In this document: in pieces, positions 7,418-13,842 of the stretch
Position numbering within the stretch: the stretch's first letter is position 1
How the letters are laid out: every line of letters starts with the position of its first letter
IMG/VR virus record: IMGVR_UViG_3300032289_001077
Location: 1-29,445 of that record
DNA from: a virus
Direction: 5' to 3' (one strand)
Length of the DNA: 29,445 bases
The notes under the pieces: generated by a model
What the model saw: only the letters and a program-made list of their open reading frames with translations
What the model was told of the DNA's origin: nothing
The model's database searches: none
Translations under genes and position numbers: made by a program

Positions 7418-8140
7418 TTATACCACGCTGACGTATACAGAATTAAGTATTGCAGATGAGTCAAAGTCTGTTCTAATTTGAGGAATAGCACCATTACCCC
7501 ACATTGCTTGGTTTTCAATAAATATATTTTGTGTTACTGATAGGTTATAGGTATTTTGATACTTAAGAGATCCTACAAACTGCACAAACTCTTGATCATT
7601 TGCTGCAAAATAAGTTCTTAGCCAAACCTCTGTGTTTGATGTGTATGTTGTTAGTTCAAAGTTGTATGTTATGAATACTTGGGATCCTTCTTTTATACCG
7701 TGGAAGTTTAAGGCTCTTTGATGACTATTCCAAAGACTAGTGCAACCTTCTGGAAGGTATTTTTCATTTTGGTTTTTATCTTTTGTGTCTAATAGAAGAG
7801 TTACCCAGCCATCTTCTCCTTGAGAGATTCCAAGTTTTGTTGGTTTGTCAATAGTGTTTGTATATGAGGCCCATCCTGCTTGCTGCCCCGAAGAAGACAA
7901 AGCACTTTGTCCTGCTGGACCACGATCTCCTCTAGGACCAGGATCTCCCTTTGGACCTGGCAAACCTTGCTCTCCATCTCTGCCATCTCTACCTGCAGGT
8001 CCTTGTGGTCCAACTGGGCCAGGGACTGGAAGAAATGAAAGAGCATTATCTGCAGTAGGAGATGCCTGACTTTGTTCTACTTGTGCAGCATACGAAGTTT
8101 TTTTTGCACTTGGAAAATCCATAGATTTAGAAACGGCCAT
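7418..8140 (-). CDS. Collagen-like virion fibre protein (240 aa)
   Basis: Residues 41-77 are twelve uninterrupted GXY triplets ([20 protein letters not shown] and on), expected to form a trimeric collagen-like helix. The N-terminal 40 residues would anchor it and the C-terminal 160 residues form a beta-rich head ([40 protein letters not shown]). A GATAAT hexamer with upstream TGA ends 6 nt before the ATG. Proline in the X and Y positions makes it a candidate substrate of the nearby oxygenases. Confidence 0.85.
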   Translation of the reverse strand: MAVSKSMDFPSAKKTSYAAQVEQSQASPTADNALSFLPVPGPVGPQGPAGRDGRDGEQGLPGPKGDPGPRGDRGPAGQSALSSSGQQAGWASYTNTIDKPTKLGISQGEDGWVTLLLDTKDKNQNEKYLPEGCTSLWNSHQRALNFHGIKEGSQVFITYNFELTTYTSNTEVWLRTYFAANDQEFVQFVGSLKYQNTYNLSVTQNIFIENQAMWGNGAIPQIRTDFDSSAILNSVYVSVV

Positions 8141-8167
8141 GAGATCATTATCTCACTTTATTATAAT

Positions 8168-8425
8168 TTACCATGCTCCTGGTGTCCAAGCAATTCTTTT
8201 CCAAATTTGGGTAGAGCCGTTTGTATAGTTTGCAATACAAAAGTAGAAGTAGTCAGATGAAGTTGCAAACATTCCAGCAACGTCTCCACTTCTTCCAAGC
8301 ATTGAGTTGGGAACTTGTCCAGGGATCACATAAGTATCTCCTGCTGGTCCTCTTGCTCCAGGTTCTCCTGGATCTCCCTTATCTCCAACTGCGCCTGGCA
8401 TTGGAACAATCTTAATAACTGCCAT
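8168..8425 (-). CDS. Short collagen-like virion protein (85 aa)
   Basis: The start at 8425 (MAVIKIVPMP) overlaps the upstream TAA in a TAATG junction. Residues 11-28 are six GXY triplets (GAVGDKGDPGEPGARGPA). The C-terminal 55 residues contain GRSGDVAGMFATSSDYFYFC and a closing IWKRIAWTPGAW, a small module also seen at the ends of phage collagen-like fibres. It is likely a fibre subunit like its downstream neighbour. Confidence 0.8.
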   Translation of the reverse strand: MAVIKIVPMPGAVGDKGDPGEPGARGPAGDTYVIPGQVPNSMLGRSGDVAGMFATSSDYFYFCIANYTNGSTQIWKRIAWTPGAW

Positions 8426-8820
8426 TATAGTGTACCTCCTGGTGTAACATCTCCTAGAACATATATAGTTCCAATAACTGGTGTCCAAACTGTGTCTTCT
8501 ATTAACTCTGGGATTGTTACCTGGACATCAAATGGTAACTCCGCTACTGTTCTATTATATTTTAATCCCCAATTTTTAGTAACTGAAGGATAAGCCTTTA
8601 TATCAACAAAGCCTTCTCCAGGCTCACAATCAAGGGCATCAAGAACATTACCAGACTGGTCATAAGCGGTTGCTCTAAAAATCCAACCAGTAGTATCATA
8701 AAAATCTATCTCGTTGTCTTCTAGAAACTCAACACGTAGAGAACCAGTATCTCCTCTGACAACACGCCATTGGATGTTTGCTGGATCAGCACCGAATATT
8801 TCTGTAGAATGGGTAGACAT
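8425..8820 (-). CDS. Virion protein with W-VVRGD N-terminal domain (131 aa)
   Basis: Paralogue of the protein at 661-1050: both begin with an IxW-VVRGD strand, keep a central FDVQVTIPEL / FDIQLTELL element and end with a VW(T)xxxGxxxVxxD strand. It is the first gene of the leftward virion string here. TGGTATAAT (complement of 8827-8835) ends 6 nt before the ATG and there is no SD, so it is predicted leaderless. Structural role inferred from context. Confidence 0.78.
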   Translation of the reverse strand: MSTHSTEIFGADPANIQWRVVRGDTGSLRVEFLEDNEIDFYDTTGWIFRATAYDQSGNVLDALDCEPGEGFVDIKAYPSVTKNWGLKYNRTVAELPFDVQVTIPELIEDTVWTPVIGTIYVLGDVTPGGTL

Positions 8821-8837
8821 ATTGAGATTATACCACG

Positions 8838-8893
8838 AAAAAAAGACTAGTACTCAGGCTGGTGGGTATGAGAGACAAACCAGAGTACTAGTC
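8838..8893 (-). terminator. Strong leftward intrinsic terminator
   Basis: GACTAGTACT (8845-8854) pairs perfectly with AGTACTAGTC (8884-8893); after a CAGG bulge CTGGT (8859-8863) pairs with ACCAG (8879-8883). On the minus strand the stem is followed by seven T (8838-8844). It should end leftward transcription from the holin-like gene just before the promoter of the 8820 gene. Confidence 0.85.
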
Positions 8894-9111
8894 AAATTAA
8901 ATTATATCATATCAGTACAATCTGGACAGTGATATTTAAAGTTATCAAATTGTTATAATTGTAATAATTGAAAATGTCCGTTTTATACTACTTTGTAATA
9001 AAGCATCAGGATGTCGGATGGTGTATACTTAAAATATATAAGAAAAAAGAACTATCTTTAAGGTTTGTATTTAAAAGATATCTTATATATTATATATAGT
9101 ATATAGCAGAA
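8894..9111. other. AT-rich intergenic region with AATGTCCGTTTTATAC box
   Basis: There is no ORF of credible length. It holds two TATAAT/TATACT-like hexamers, a perfect AAGATATCTT palindrome near 9077 and the 16-mer AATGTCCGTTTTATAC at 8973-8988. The same 16-mer occurs at 13098-13113 in the central regulatory hub. The region separates the holin-like gene from the virion module. Confidence 0.6.
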
Positions 9112-9378
9112 TTATTTATTATTTTTGGCAATGTGCTCAATTAAAATTTTATACATTTCGTCAAGTTTCTTTTCTTGTCTGTCTCGTGCCAATAAAGAGT
9201 CTACTCTTTGATCCTCAAGTGCATCTTCTAATCTATTAATTTGATCTTTTACCGATGAGCCACCATTTGTTTTAAGTTCGCTGAGATAATGTTTTACAAG
9301 CCACTTGATTGATAAACCGATTGATGATACAATTGTAAGGATGGCTACTAATAATGAGGCCCAATCCTGTATTGTCAT
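9112..9378 (-). CDS. Holin-like small membrane protein (88 aa)
   Basis: Residues 8-30 form a single membrane helix (LLVAILTIVSSIGLSIKWLV), followed by a basic, coiled-coil-prone cytoplasmic tail with SELKTNGGSSVKDQINRLE. A short membrane helix followed by an 'ELKxNGGSS' segment is a pattern I associate with small membrane proteins near the lysis genes of actinobacteriophages, annotated as holin-like. It lies about 7 kb from the lysozyme, so the assignment rests on the protein itself. TATAAT lies 9 nt before the ATG. Confidence 0.7.
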   Translation of the reverse strand: MTIQDWASLLVAILTIVSSIGLSIKWLVKHYLSELKTNGGSSVKDQINRLEDALEDQRVDSLLARDRQEKKLDEMYKILIEHIAKNNK

Positions 9379-9410
9379 AATAATGTTATTATAAGGGGTA
9401 TTTTACAAAA

Positions 9411-10181
9411 ATGAAAACAGCCATACTTAAAACACTTGAGTATTCTAAGAATTTAATTATATCTCCTGACATGGATGGTTTTATGACCGCAAAATTATTA
9501 GAGCGTTTTAACGGTTCGAAAATAGTTGGTTCGTATGACAAAAATATTTTATGTCTCGCCGACGGTATCAATGCAGAAGATTGTTTGTTCGTCGATTGCG
9601 ATATGAATCGAGAAGAGTTTGTATCTCTCGGAAATCATATGCGATTGATAGAGGACGGTATGTCTTCTAAGTCGTTTAATCCGAATGTTCACTTCGGCGT
9701 TACGACATATAGCGACAAGTTTCCATATGCAACCGCTTTTTTAATTTCGTTCGCAACAGAGGTTCAAACCTCCTCTTTAGACCTTATACGCATGGCTTTC
9801 GCTGATTCAACTCTAAAGAACATGGAGAAGTACAGCGATAACATGCGAAACTGGTCTACACGGATGGATCATTCTGCAGTTAAGTACATTACAGACAATT
9901 CGGACATTGCACGGGATAACGATAAGCAAGCAAGATTTGATTATGTAGACCAATCATTTACATCTAAACGTTATGGCAAGCAAAGATACCTGGATACCCT
10001 TAATAACGCCCTACAAGGCCAGGAGATGGCTTTTGAGCCACTAGTCCAGGGTATGAAGTATGTGTGCGATAAAGTTGGCAAAGAAACCCTTATAAGGTAT
10101 AATAGAGATATCATATCTTATGCAGAAATATTTACAGGGGAGTACTCTGTAACTTACGATCAAGAAAAGGAATGGACATGA
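9411..10181 (+). CDS. Possible DHH-type phosphoesterase-like protein (256 aa)
   Basis: The N-terminus has SPDMDGFMTAKLLERF (about 18-33) and then LFVDCDMNREEF, spaced like motifs I and II of DHH/RecJ-type phosphoesterases; a His-containing segment NHMRLIEDG follows. The classic DHH triad is not seen, so this is tentative. The C-terminal half (about 130-256) is polar and helical. The first 350 bases use many CG-containing codons (TCG, CGA, GAC-GGT), unlike the rest of the gene and its neighbours. TATTTT ends 6 nt before the ATG. It is the first gene of a three-gene operon. Confidence 0.6.
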   Translation: MKTAILKTLEYSKNLIISPDMDGFMTAKLLERFNGSKIVGSYDKNILCLADGINAEDCLFVDCDMNREEFVSLGNHMRLIEDGMSSKSFNPNVHFGVTTYSDKFPYATAFLISFATEVQTSSLDLIRMAFADSTLKNMEKYSDNMRNWSTRMDHSAVKYITDNSDIARDNDKQARFDYVDQSFTSKRYGKQRYLDTLNNALQGQEMAFEPLVQGMKYVCDKVGKETLIRYNRDIISYAEIFTGEYSVTYDQEKEWT

Positions 10182-10363
10182 CAAAAGAAGAAGCAATATC
10201 AATTATGCTAAATAGCATTAATTCAGACAATTTAGCACTAGGCATTCAGGCTGGATTAAAAGAAGAAGATTTAAAGTTACAGATTGAGCAGAGCCAGCAA
10301 AGTCTTAACTTCATGATGGCAAACATCTATGACAAGTTGAAGGATGGTGGAGTAATTGCCTAA
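10178..10363 (+). CDS. Small hypothetical protein (61 aa)
   Basis: The start at 10178 overlaps the upstream TGA in ATGA, with AAAGGA as SD; an ATG two codons upstream is less well placed. The protein is predicted helical and Gln/Leu rich (EEDLKLQIEQSQQSLNFMMA). No family recognised. Confidence 0.7.
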   Translation: MTKEEAISIMLNSINSDNLALGIQAGLKEEDLKLQIEQSQQSLNFMMANIYDKLKDGGVIA

Positions 10364-10556
10364 GTTCTATTACAAGCCAATACTTGAAAAGGTTCAAGAA
10401 GTTTATCTTGAGAATGCTAAGAAAGAATATTTTGCAGGGTTTGATATTGAGTCAAATGTGAGACTTGTTATTGAAGCAGATACTGAAGAGTCGGCAGATA
10501 TTTCTAGATATGGGTTTGTTGATATACGTATGTGGGAATTAACGAGTGAGAGTTAA
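10356..10556 (+). CDS. Small hypothetical protein, TTG start (66 aa)
   Basis: The frame opens with TTG at 10356, preceded by GGTGGAG, and overlaps the upstream gene by 8 nt. There is no internal ATG near the N-terminus. The sequence (KFYYKPILEKVQEVYLENA, VRLVIEADTEESADISRYGF) is well behaved but unrecognised. It ends the small operon begun at 9411. Confidence 0.65.
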   Translation: MPKFYYKPILEKVQEVYLENAKKEYFAGFDIESNVRLVIEADTEESADISRYGFVDIRMWELTSES

Positions 10557-10615
10557 TCTCAATCCCTCAAAATTTTAATAAAGTCAAAAACAAATAACAG
10601 ATATTAAAAAATTAA

Positions 10616-10702
10616 TTATTCTGGCTTTGGTTCTGATCTATGAGGACTCTTGCATGTGCACTCTGCACAGCAATTCTCCCCTGTGTATGTATCTTCAGTC
10701 AT
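10616..10702 (-). CDS. Micro-protein with CCxxCxC cluster (28 aa)
   Basis: This 28-codon ORF (MTEDTYTGENCCAECTCKSP...) is too short for usual gene finding. Its support is the extended -10 TGATATAAT ending exactly 6 nt before the ATG, the same geometry as other genes here. Its CCAECTC motif matches CCDDCAC at the C-terminus of the protein encoded just upstream. It is probably a metal-binding peptide; function unknown. Confidence 0.55.
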   Translation of the reverse strand: MTEDTYTGENCCAECTCKSPHRSEPKPE

Positions 10703-10727
10703 AGAACCATTATATCACAGTTTGGAA

Positions 10728-10922
10728 CTATTTTGAGCAAGCGCAATCATCACAGCAGGCCTCTTTAAACATCTTGAGTGCCAAACCATCATTTTCTGGT
10801 CTTCCTAGGTCTTGCCAGAAAACCTCTCTACCCATGTTATCTGTTATAGGCATAGGTTTTGATTCGAACTCAGGCTTATCTCCTATGTCCCAGGAATTTT
10901 CTAGGTTATCCAATATTCCCAT
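10728..10922 (-). CDS. Small protein with C-terminal CCxxCxC motif (64 aa)
   Basis: The start at 10922 (MGILDNLENSWD) has AAGAGG upstream and overlaps the sulfotransferase-like gene by 17 nt. The middle contains PITDNMGREVFWQDLGRPEN and the protein ends in ACCDDCACSK, a likely metal site. Downstream lies the 28-aa ORF with the same cysteine motif. No named family. Confidence 0.65.
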   Translation of the reverse strand: MGILDNLENSWDIGDKPEFESKPMPITDNMGREVFWQDLGRPENDGLALKMFKEACCDDCACSK

Positions 10923-11556
10923 ATTCTGCCTCTTCTCTGTAGTATCTTTTATATAGTTCGTCAATGTTTGATTGAATATTGCTTATTTCTTTGCTATATT
11001 CAGATTTAAACATTTCCTCTATATCCTTTTTCTCTTTTGCTTCTTGTCTTGGAAAGTTATTTAAGTATGGACTGTTTTCTTTATTTAGTGTATAGGAATG
11101 GATATCGCTGTAGTATGCATTACAGATGTTTATCATCTGCTGTTTTGTAAACCTTTGTACCGCAGAATATTCTGAAAAATTTTTTATCATCACATCTATA
11201 ACCTTGTTGTGATCTTCTGTAAATTCCTTAAATGGTGCAATAAAGAATTCGTCGTTATCAATAAGGTATTCTGTGTATTCTGTATATCTTTGGATAAGTT
11301 CTTCTGGGTCACCCGTTCTTTTATCGTGCTCTCTTATATTGTTTTGTTTTTTGTAATCTCTAAACAACTTTGCAGAAACAATTGATGGAAGGGCATCTCT
11401 AACTGGAACTACGAATAGCGATCCTTTTTCTTTTTCTTTAAGACATAAAACATCATGAGCAAATAGTGGTGAGATTTCTATCCCAAGAGTACTTATTACA
11501 CAGGCAGTTAGGTATGTATTTCCAGATCTTTCAAAACCATCTATGTATATGGTCAT
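10906..11556 (-). CDS. Sulfotransferase-like P-loop protein (216 aa)
   Basis: The N-terminus MTIYIDGFERSGNTYLTACV has the 5'-phosphosulfate-binding P-loop of PAPS-dependent sulfotransferases (xxRSGNTxL), and VVPVRDALPSIVSAKL about 55 residues later fits the 3'-phosphate-binding helix. The family transfers sulfate from PAPS to sugars, peptides or small molecules. The rest is helical and lysine-rich. The ATG at 11556 has GGGGAG as SD; a GTG at 11589, nine nt after another TATAAT, would add 11 residues. A second sulfotransferase-like gene lies at 28435. The substrate is not visible. Confidence 0.72.
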   Translation of the reverse strand: MTIYIDGFERSGNTYLTACVISTLGIEISPLFAHDVLCLKEKEKGSLFVVPVRDALPSIVSAKLFRDYKKQNNIREHDKRTGDPEELIQRYTEYTEYLIDNDEFFIAPFKEFTEDHNKVIDVMIKNFSEYSAVQRFTKQQMINICNAYYSDIHSYTLNKENSPYLNNFPRQEAKEKKDIEEMFKSEYSKEISNIQSNIDELYKRYYREEAEYGNIG

Positions 11557-11736
11557 CTCTAACTCCCCAAAATTATAGGATTTCTCCACTAATGTTTAAT
11601 TATAGCATAAATCTGAAAAATTTTGTAAATCCAAATATGCTAAAATCTGAATATTTTGTTCAGATGTATGATGCCGAATTTTAAAAACAACACATCAAAA
11701 ATATAGTGAGCACATAATGAGAGACTAATTAATTTA

Positions 11737-11770
11737 GTAGGAGGCACCAGTAATAACTACTGGCACCTAC
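11737..11770 (-). terminator. Hairpin downstream of leftward small-gene operon
   Basis: CCAGTA (11747-11752) pairs with TACTGG (11758-11763) and GTAGG (11737-11741) with CCTAC (11766-11770), with an internal loop between. It lies just past the stop codon at 11794 of the leftward operon. No long T-run follows, so it may be a terminator with poor U-tract or an mRNA 3' stabiliser. Confidence 0.5.
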
Positions 11771-11793
11771 CTAATAAACTACACTACACCCTG

Positions 11794-12084
11794 CTAACTA
11801 ACTTTTGTGAGTATGGGTGTTATCTTGCGATCTAGATAGGCTTTCATTTTCTCATTGTCTTTCTGTTGCTTGATGTCAATGTTAGTAATGCCTATGTCTT
11901 TTAGCACCTTGCTAGTTTCAATGACAATAGTTTTAGCGAATGCAACACCTAATAGTTTTAGACCTAAAGGAATTGCTACTACTGCACCAATAACTAACAC
12001 CATAGTGACTACTGCACCAAAGATAAGAAAGTATCCTATCCAATCAAATAAAACACTAAAGGGATTTGTGAACCAATCAAACAA
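11794..12084 (-). CDS. Membrane protein, TTG start (96 aa)
   Basis: Residues about 10-50 hold two hydrophobic stretches (YFLIFGAVVTMVLVIGAVVA and LGLKLLGVAFA), then an amphipathic polar tail (KVLKDIGITNIDIKQQKDNE). The frame starts at TTG 12084 with GAGG upstream and overlaps the previous gene by 8 nt. It is the last gene of a leftward string of tiny genes. It might be a membrane-acting or lysis-helper protein; nothing specific is seen. Confidence 0.65.
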   Translation of the reverse strand: MFDWFTNPFSVLFDWIGYFLIFGAVVTMVLVIGAVVAIPLGLKLLGVAFAKTIVIETSKVLKDIGITNIDIKQQKDNEKMKAYLDRKITPILTKVS

Positions 12085-12247
12085 TTACAACCTCAGCCTT
12101 CCAAGCGTCAACGATTCTTGAGACCTGTGCATAAGTGTTAGCACAATCGTAACAGATTTGTTCTGTTGGTATGCCTAGCATAAAGGCATCTGTTCCACTG
12201 TAGACTAACTCTACTGATTCGCATCTAGGTGTTTTGCATGTTGTCAT
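12077..12247 (-). CDS. Small Zn-ribbon-like protein (56 aa)
   Basis: The ORF begins MTTCKTPRCESVELVYSG and has a second pair in QICYDCANTY, giving a C-x4-C ... C-x2-C metal-site pattern. It starts 5 nt after the preceding stop and overlaps the next gene. It is below common length cut-offs but sits in a gapless coupled string. Confidence 0.65.
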   Translation of the reverse strand: MTTCKTPRCESVELVYSGTDAFMLGIPTEQICYDCANTYAQVSRIVDAWKAEVVIV

Positions 12248-12251
12248 TTAT

Positions 12252-12356
12252 TTATCTCTTTTCTTTTGTGCAATTGCAAGGGTTAATGTTGATGTGTTTA
12301 CCTGATTGGGTAACTATTGCTAGTGTATGGCATTGTGAACATAAGTATATGTGCAT
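12252..12356 (-). CDS. Micro-protein with CxxC (34 aa)
   Basis: MHIYLCSQCHTLAIVTQSG followed by a CNC near the end suggests a small zinc knuckle. Its ATG overlaps the stop of the upstream micro-gene in TAATG, which is the main support. Confidence 0.55.
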   Translation of the reverse strand: MHIYLCSQCHTLAIVTQSGKHININPCNCTKEKR

Positions 12357-12448
12357 TAGAATTCACTGTCCTTATCTAAGATAGTAGGGATAAGTATAAG
12401 TATAGTACCTAGCACTGACAAGGCTAGAATGATAATAGGGATAGTCAT
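12356..12448 (-). CDS. Single-span membrane micro-protein (30 aa)
   Basis: Nearly the whole peptide is one membrane helix (MTIPIIILALSVLGTILILI), ending in a short acidic tail. The start overlaps the TAA of the 12448-12663 gene as TAATG and its own stop overlaps the next start, so it is coupled on both sides. Confidence 0.6.
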   Translation of the reverse strand: MTIPIIILALSVLGTILILIPTILDKDSEF

Positions 12449-12663
12449 TATTTACACTCCTCACAAGGACACTGTGGGAACTCACGCTCTAACTTAATCT
12501 TGTTAGCGAGAGCCATAACCTTATTGTAGGTATCAGCACTAGCACCTCTAAAGGATACTAGTTCTCCATTGGCTACCATAGTAGCACCCAATAGGATACG
12601 CTGTTCTAGGTCTAGGTGACCAAACTTAGAATGTTTAATTGTGTTTTTATCTAGTGTATTCAT
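12448..12663 (-). CDS. Small protein with C-terminal CPCEECK motif (71 aa)
   Basis: It begins MNTLDKNTIKHSKFGHLDLE and contains ILLGATMVANGELVSFRGAS, ending in QCPCEECK. The regular helix content and C-terminal cysteines suggest a small metal-stabilised protein; no family is recognised. It is the first gene of the leftward string and follows an about 300-nt leader with repeats. Confidence 0.7.
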   Translation of the reverse strand: MNTLDKNTIKHSKFGHLDLEQRILLGATMVANGELVSFRGASADTYNKVMALANKIKLEREFPQCPCEECK

Positions 12664-12734
12664 TTAATAAATACCTTTCTTTTAATACTGTTAGCACTTT
12701 GCTAACTGTTTTCCTTGACCTAGGTTATTTGCTG

Positions 12735-12781
12735 TTTATTTGCTACGCTCACCTTATTTCTAAGTTTATTTGGTAGGCTCA
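12735..12781 (-). repeat. Direct repeat copy 1 (TTATTTGCTACGCTCAC ... TTATTTGGTAGGCTCA)
   Basis: This unit holds two halves, TTATTTGCTACGCTCAC and TTATTTGGTAGGCTCA, about 13 nt apart. It recurs at 12887-12934. Each half is a variant of TTATTTGnTAnGCTCA. Inverted variants lie at 14136-14152 and 14171-14187. Confidence 0.75.
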
Positions 12782-12886
12782 ACAGGCTCACTAGGATTTC
12801 TTATTTAATTGTTATAGTAGTAATACTACCATAGGGCACTGACATTTTGACCCTTTTTAGGGGGTGTGTCTATGTGATTTAGGTCA

Positions 12887-12934
12887 CTTATTTGCTACGC
12901 TCACCCTATACTCTAGGTTTATTTGGTAGGCTCA
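12887..12934 (-). repeat. Direct repeat copy 2
   Basis: Same two-half unit as at 12735-12781, with a different spacer. Both copies lie in the predicted untranslated leader of the leftward operon, so they could act either as DNA operators or as RNA elements. Confidence 0.75.
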
Positions 12935-12974
12935 TTGACCTTAATTAACTCTATTTAATTTTTCTTATACTAGT

Positions 12975-13003
12975 ATAATAACACATCTACCCTCAAAAGT
13001 CAA
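12975..13003 (-). promoter_or_regulatory. Leftward promoter TTGACT-17-TATTAT
   Basis: On the minus strand TTGACT (complement of 12998-13003) is spaced 17 bp from TATTAT (complement of 12975-12980). It overlaps a TATACT palindrome that could also be read rightward. It would drive the leftward small-gene operon after an about 300-nt leader. Confidence 0.55.
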
Positions 13004-13024
13004 GTCCTAATACGGCGTGTCGCG

Positions 13025-13089
13025 TGTGATCTTCATCACATAGGGGCCCCGAGGCCCTGTGGTGTACATCACATGTGTTCTACATCACA
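13025..13089. promoter_or_regulatory. Three CRP-like palindromes upstream of the 13196 operon
   Basis: TGTGATCTTCATCACA (13025-13040) is a perfect TGTGA-N6-TCACA site; TGTGGTGTACATCACA (13058-13073) and TGTGTTCTACATCACA (13074-13089) each have one mismatch and abut. This is the consensus of CRP/FNR-family regulators, including the GlxR/Crp proteins of actinobacteria. Centres lie about 118, 85 and 69 bp before the predicted start of transcription. Confidence 0.7.
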
Positions 13090-13138
13090 ATGTCCACAAT
13101 GTCCGTTTTATACCCCCCTAAATGTCAGACCCCCCTGC

Positions 13139-13183
13139 TATACTTACTAGTATAAAGAAAGTCAGAAAAGGTTTCTGAACTAG
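13139..13183 (+). promoter_or_regulatory. Extended -10 promoter and leader hairpin, copy 1
   Basis: TGCTATACT gives an extended -10 (hexamer 13139-13144). Just downstream CTAGT (13147-13151) and ACTAG (13179-13183) flank TCAGAAA-AGG-TTTCTGA (13162... to 13178), a perfect 7-bp stem. The same layout recurs at 13873-13909 with a different but still paired stem. Confidence 0.7.
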
Positions 13184-13195
13184 AAAGGAATTCAA

Positions 13196-13372
13196 ATGAA
13201 TTCAACAATTATAAAGTGCGTGGAGCACAATCCTATGAAATCTGCTATCTCTAATGTAGGAGATGAGCAATTCACTTTCTGCCAAGATTGTGAACAAAAC
13301 ATTGAGCGTTGGTATAACGATACTGACCCTGAGCGTCTACCAATGTGGACAGATTGGAAGGTGTCAAAATAA
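13196..13372 (+). CDS. Small Zn-binding-like protein (58 aa)
   Basis: The ORF begins MNSTIIKCVEHNPMKSAIS and has FTFCQDCEQNIERWY, giving a C-x2-H ... C-x2-C arrangement. AAAGGA is the SD, seven nt upstream. It heads a coupled rightward operon; its stop overlaps the next start as TAATG. Confidence 0.7.
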   Translation: MNSTIIKCVEHNPMKSAISNVGDEQFTFCQDCEQNIERWYNDTDPERLPMWTDWKVSK

Positions 13373-13509
13373 TGACTAAACTAATTTGTTGCTTTTGTGA
13401 AAAAGTCTATTCTAGCGAAACTAAGTTTTGCTTTTCTTGTAATGAATACAAAGGTCTAATGACCATAACTGAATTTGAACAATACTATGGAGAAAGAATT
13501 TACTCATAA
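13372..13509 (+). CDS. Small Zn-ribbon protein (45 aa)
   Basis: MTKLICCFCEKVYSSETKFC with a following FSC makes a CxxC ... CxxC ribbon. TAATG junctions join it to both neighbours. Function unknown. Confidence 0.65.
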   Translation: MTKLICCFCEKVYSSETKFCFSCNEYKGLMTITEFEQYYGERIYS

Positions 13510-13670
13510 TGAAAACTAATTTTGAAATTACACAAGAAATAAATACTCTTGCTAAAAAATACTATGGCGAACACGATTTCGCATTTACTTGGGGTTGCGC
13601 TCAAGCACTTTTAACTACTCAGCAATTAGAGTTAATTCTTGGAATAATAAAAGGAAGAGAGGAAAATTAA
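13509..13670 (+). CDS. Small hypothetical protein (53 aa)
   Basis: A helical protein (MKTNFEITQEINTLAKKYYG, ALLTTQQLELILGIIKG) without a recognised domain. It is coupled to the upstream gene by TAATG and followed directly by a membrane micro-protein. Confidence 0.65.
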   Translation: MKTNFEITQEINTLAKKYYGEHDFAFTWGCAQALLTTQQLELILGIIKGREEN

Positions 13671-13772
13671 ATGAGTTTTTATCAAACTTTTTTTGAAAGT
13701 GGTAATGCGTTATTTTGGTTTTCTATGATCTGTTTAATTAGCGGTTTTTATTTATCTGTAAAGGCTAAATAA
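13671..13772 (+). CDS. Membrane micro-protein (33 aa)
   Basis: One membrane helix (ALFWFSMICLISGFYLSV) ends in a basic tail. GAGAGG upstream is a reasonable SD. It starts immediately after the preceding stop codon and ends the operon. Confidence 0.55.
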   Translation: MSFYQTFFESGNALFWFSMICLISGFYLSVKAK

Positions 13773-13776
13773 AAAA

Positions 13777-13791
13777 CCCGAGGCTCTCGGG
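13777..13791 (-). terminator. CCCGAG-CTCGGG hairpin with A-tract on its 5' side
   Basis: CCCGAG-GCT-CTCGGG is preceded by six A. Read on the minus strand it is a hairpin followed by T6, a good leftward terminator; on the plus strand it lacks a U-tract. It is the best-formed copy of the GGCCCCGAGG-type block that follows several operons. Confidence 0.55.
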
Positions 13792-13795
13792 GCGA

Positions 13796-13811
13796 TGTGG
13801 TGTAAATCACA
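13796..13811. promoter_or_regulatory. CRP-like palindrome
   Basis: TGTGGTGTAAATCACA matches TGTGA-N6-TCACA with one mismatch. It is centred about 74 bp before the predicted start of transcription of the 13921 gene and is followed by an AATGTCCGTTTT box. Confidence 0.65.
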
Positions 13812-13842
13812 TAAAAAATGTCCGTTTTGTGCGTGTCTAAAC

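Larger units (their letters stand above)
12664..13195. promoter_or_regulatory. Central divergent regulatory hub (no gene)
   Basis: About 530 bases without a credible ORF between the leftward operon (12663) and the rightward operon (13196). It holds two 47-bp direct repeats, a 14-bp palindrome TTATACTAGTATAA (12965-12978), a leftward TTGACT-17-TATTAT promoter, one CRP-like site on the left (12873-12888), three more at 13025-13089, the AATGTCCGTTTTATAC box and a rightward extended -10. It is probably the early switch region. Confidence 0.7.

Noticed and set aside
7801-8069. ORFs on either strand within the collagen-like gene
   Set aside because: They are shadows of the GXY repeat region; the 240-aa frame explains the sequence.
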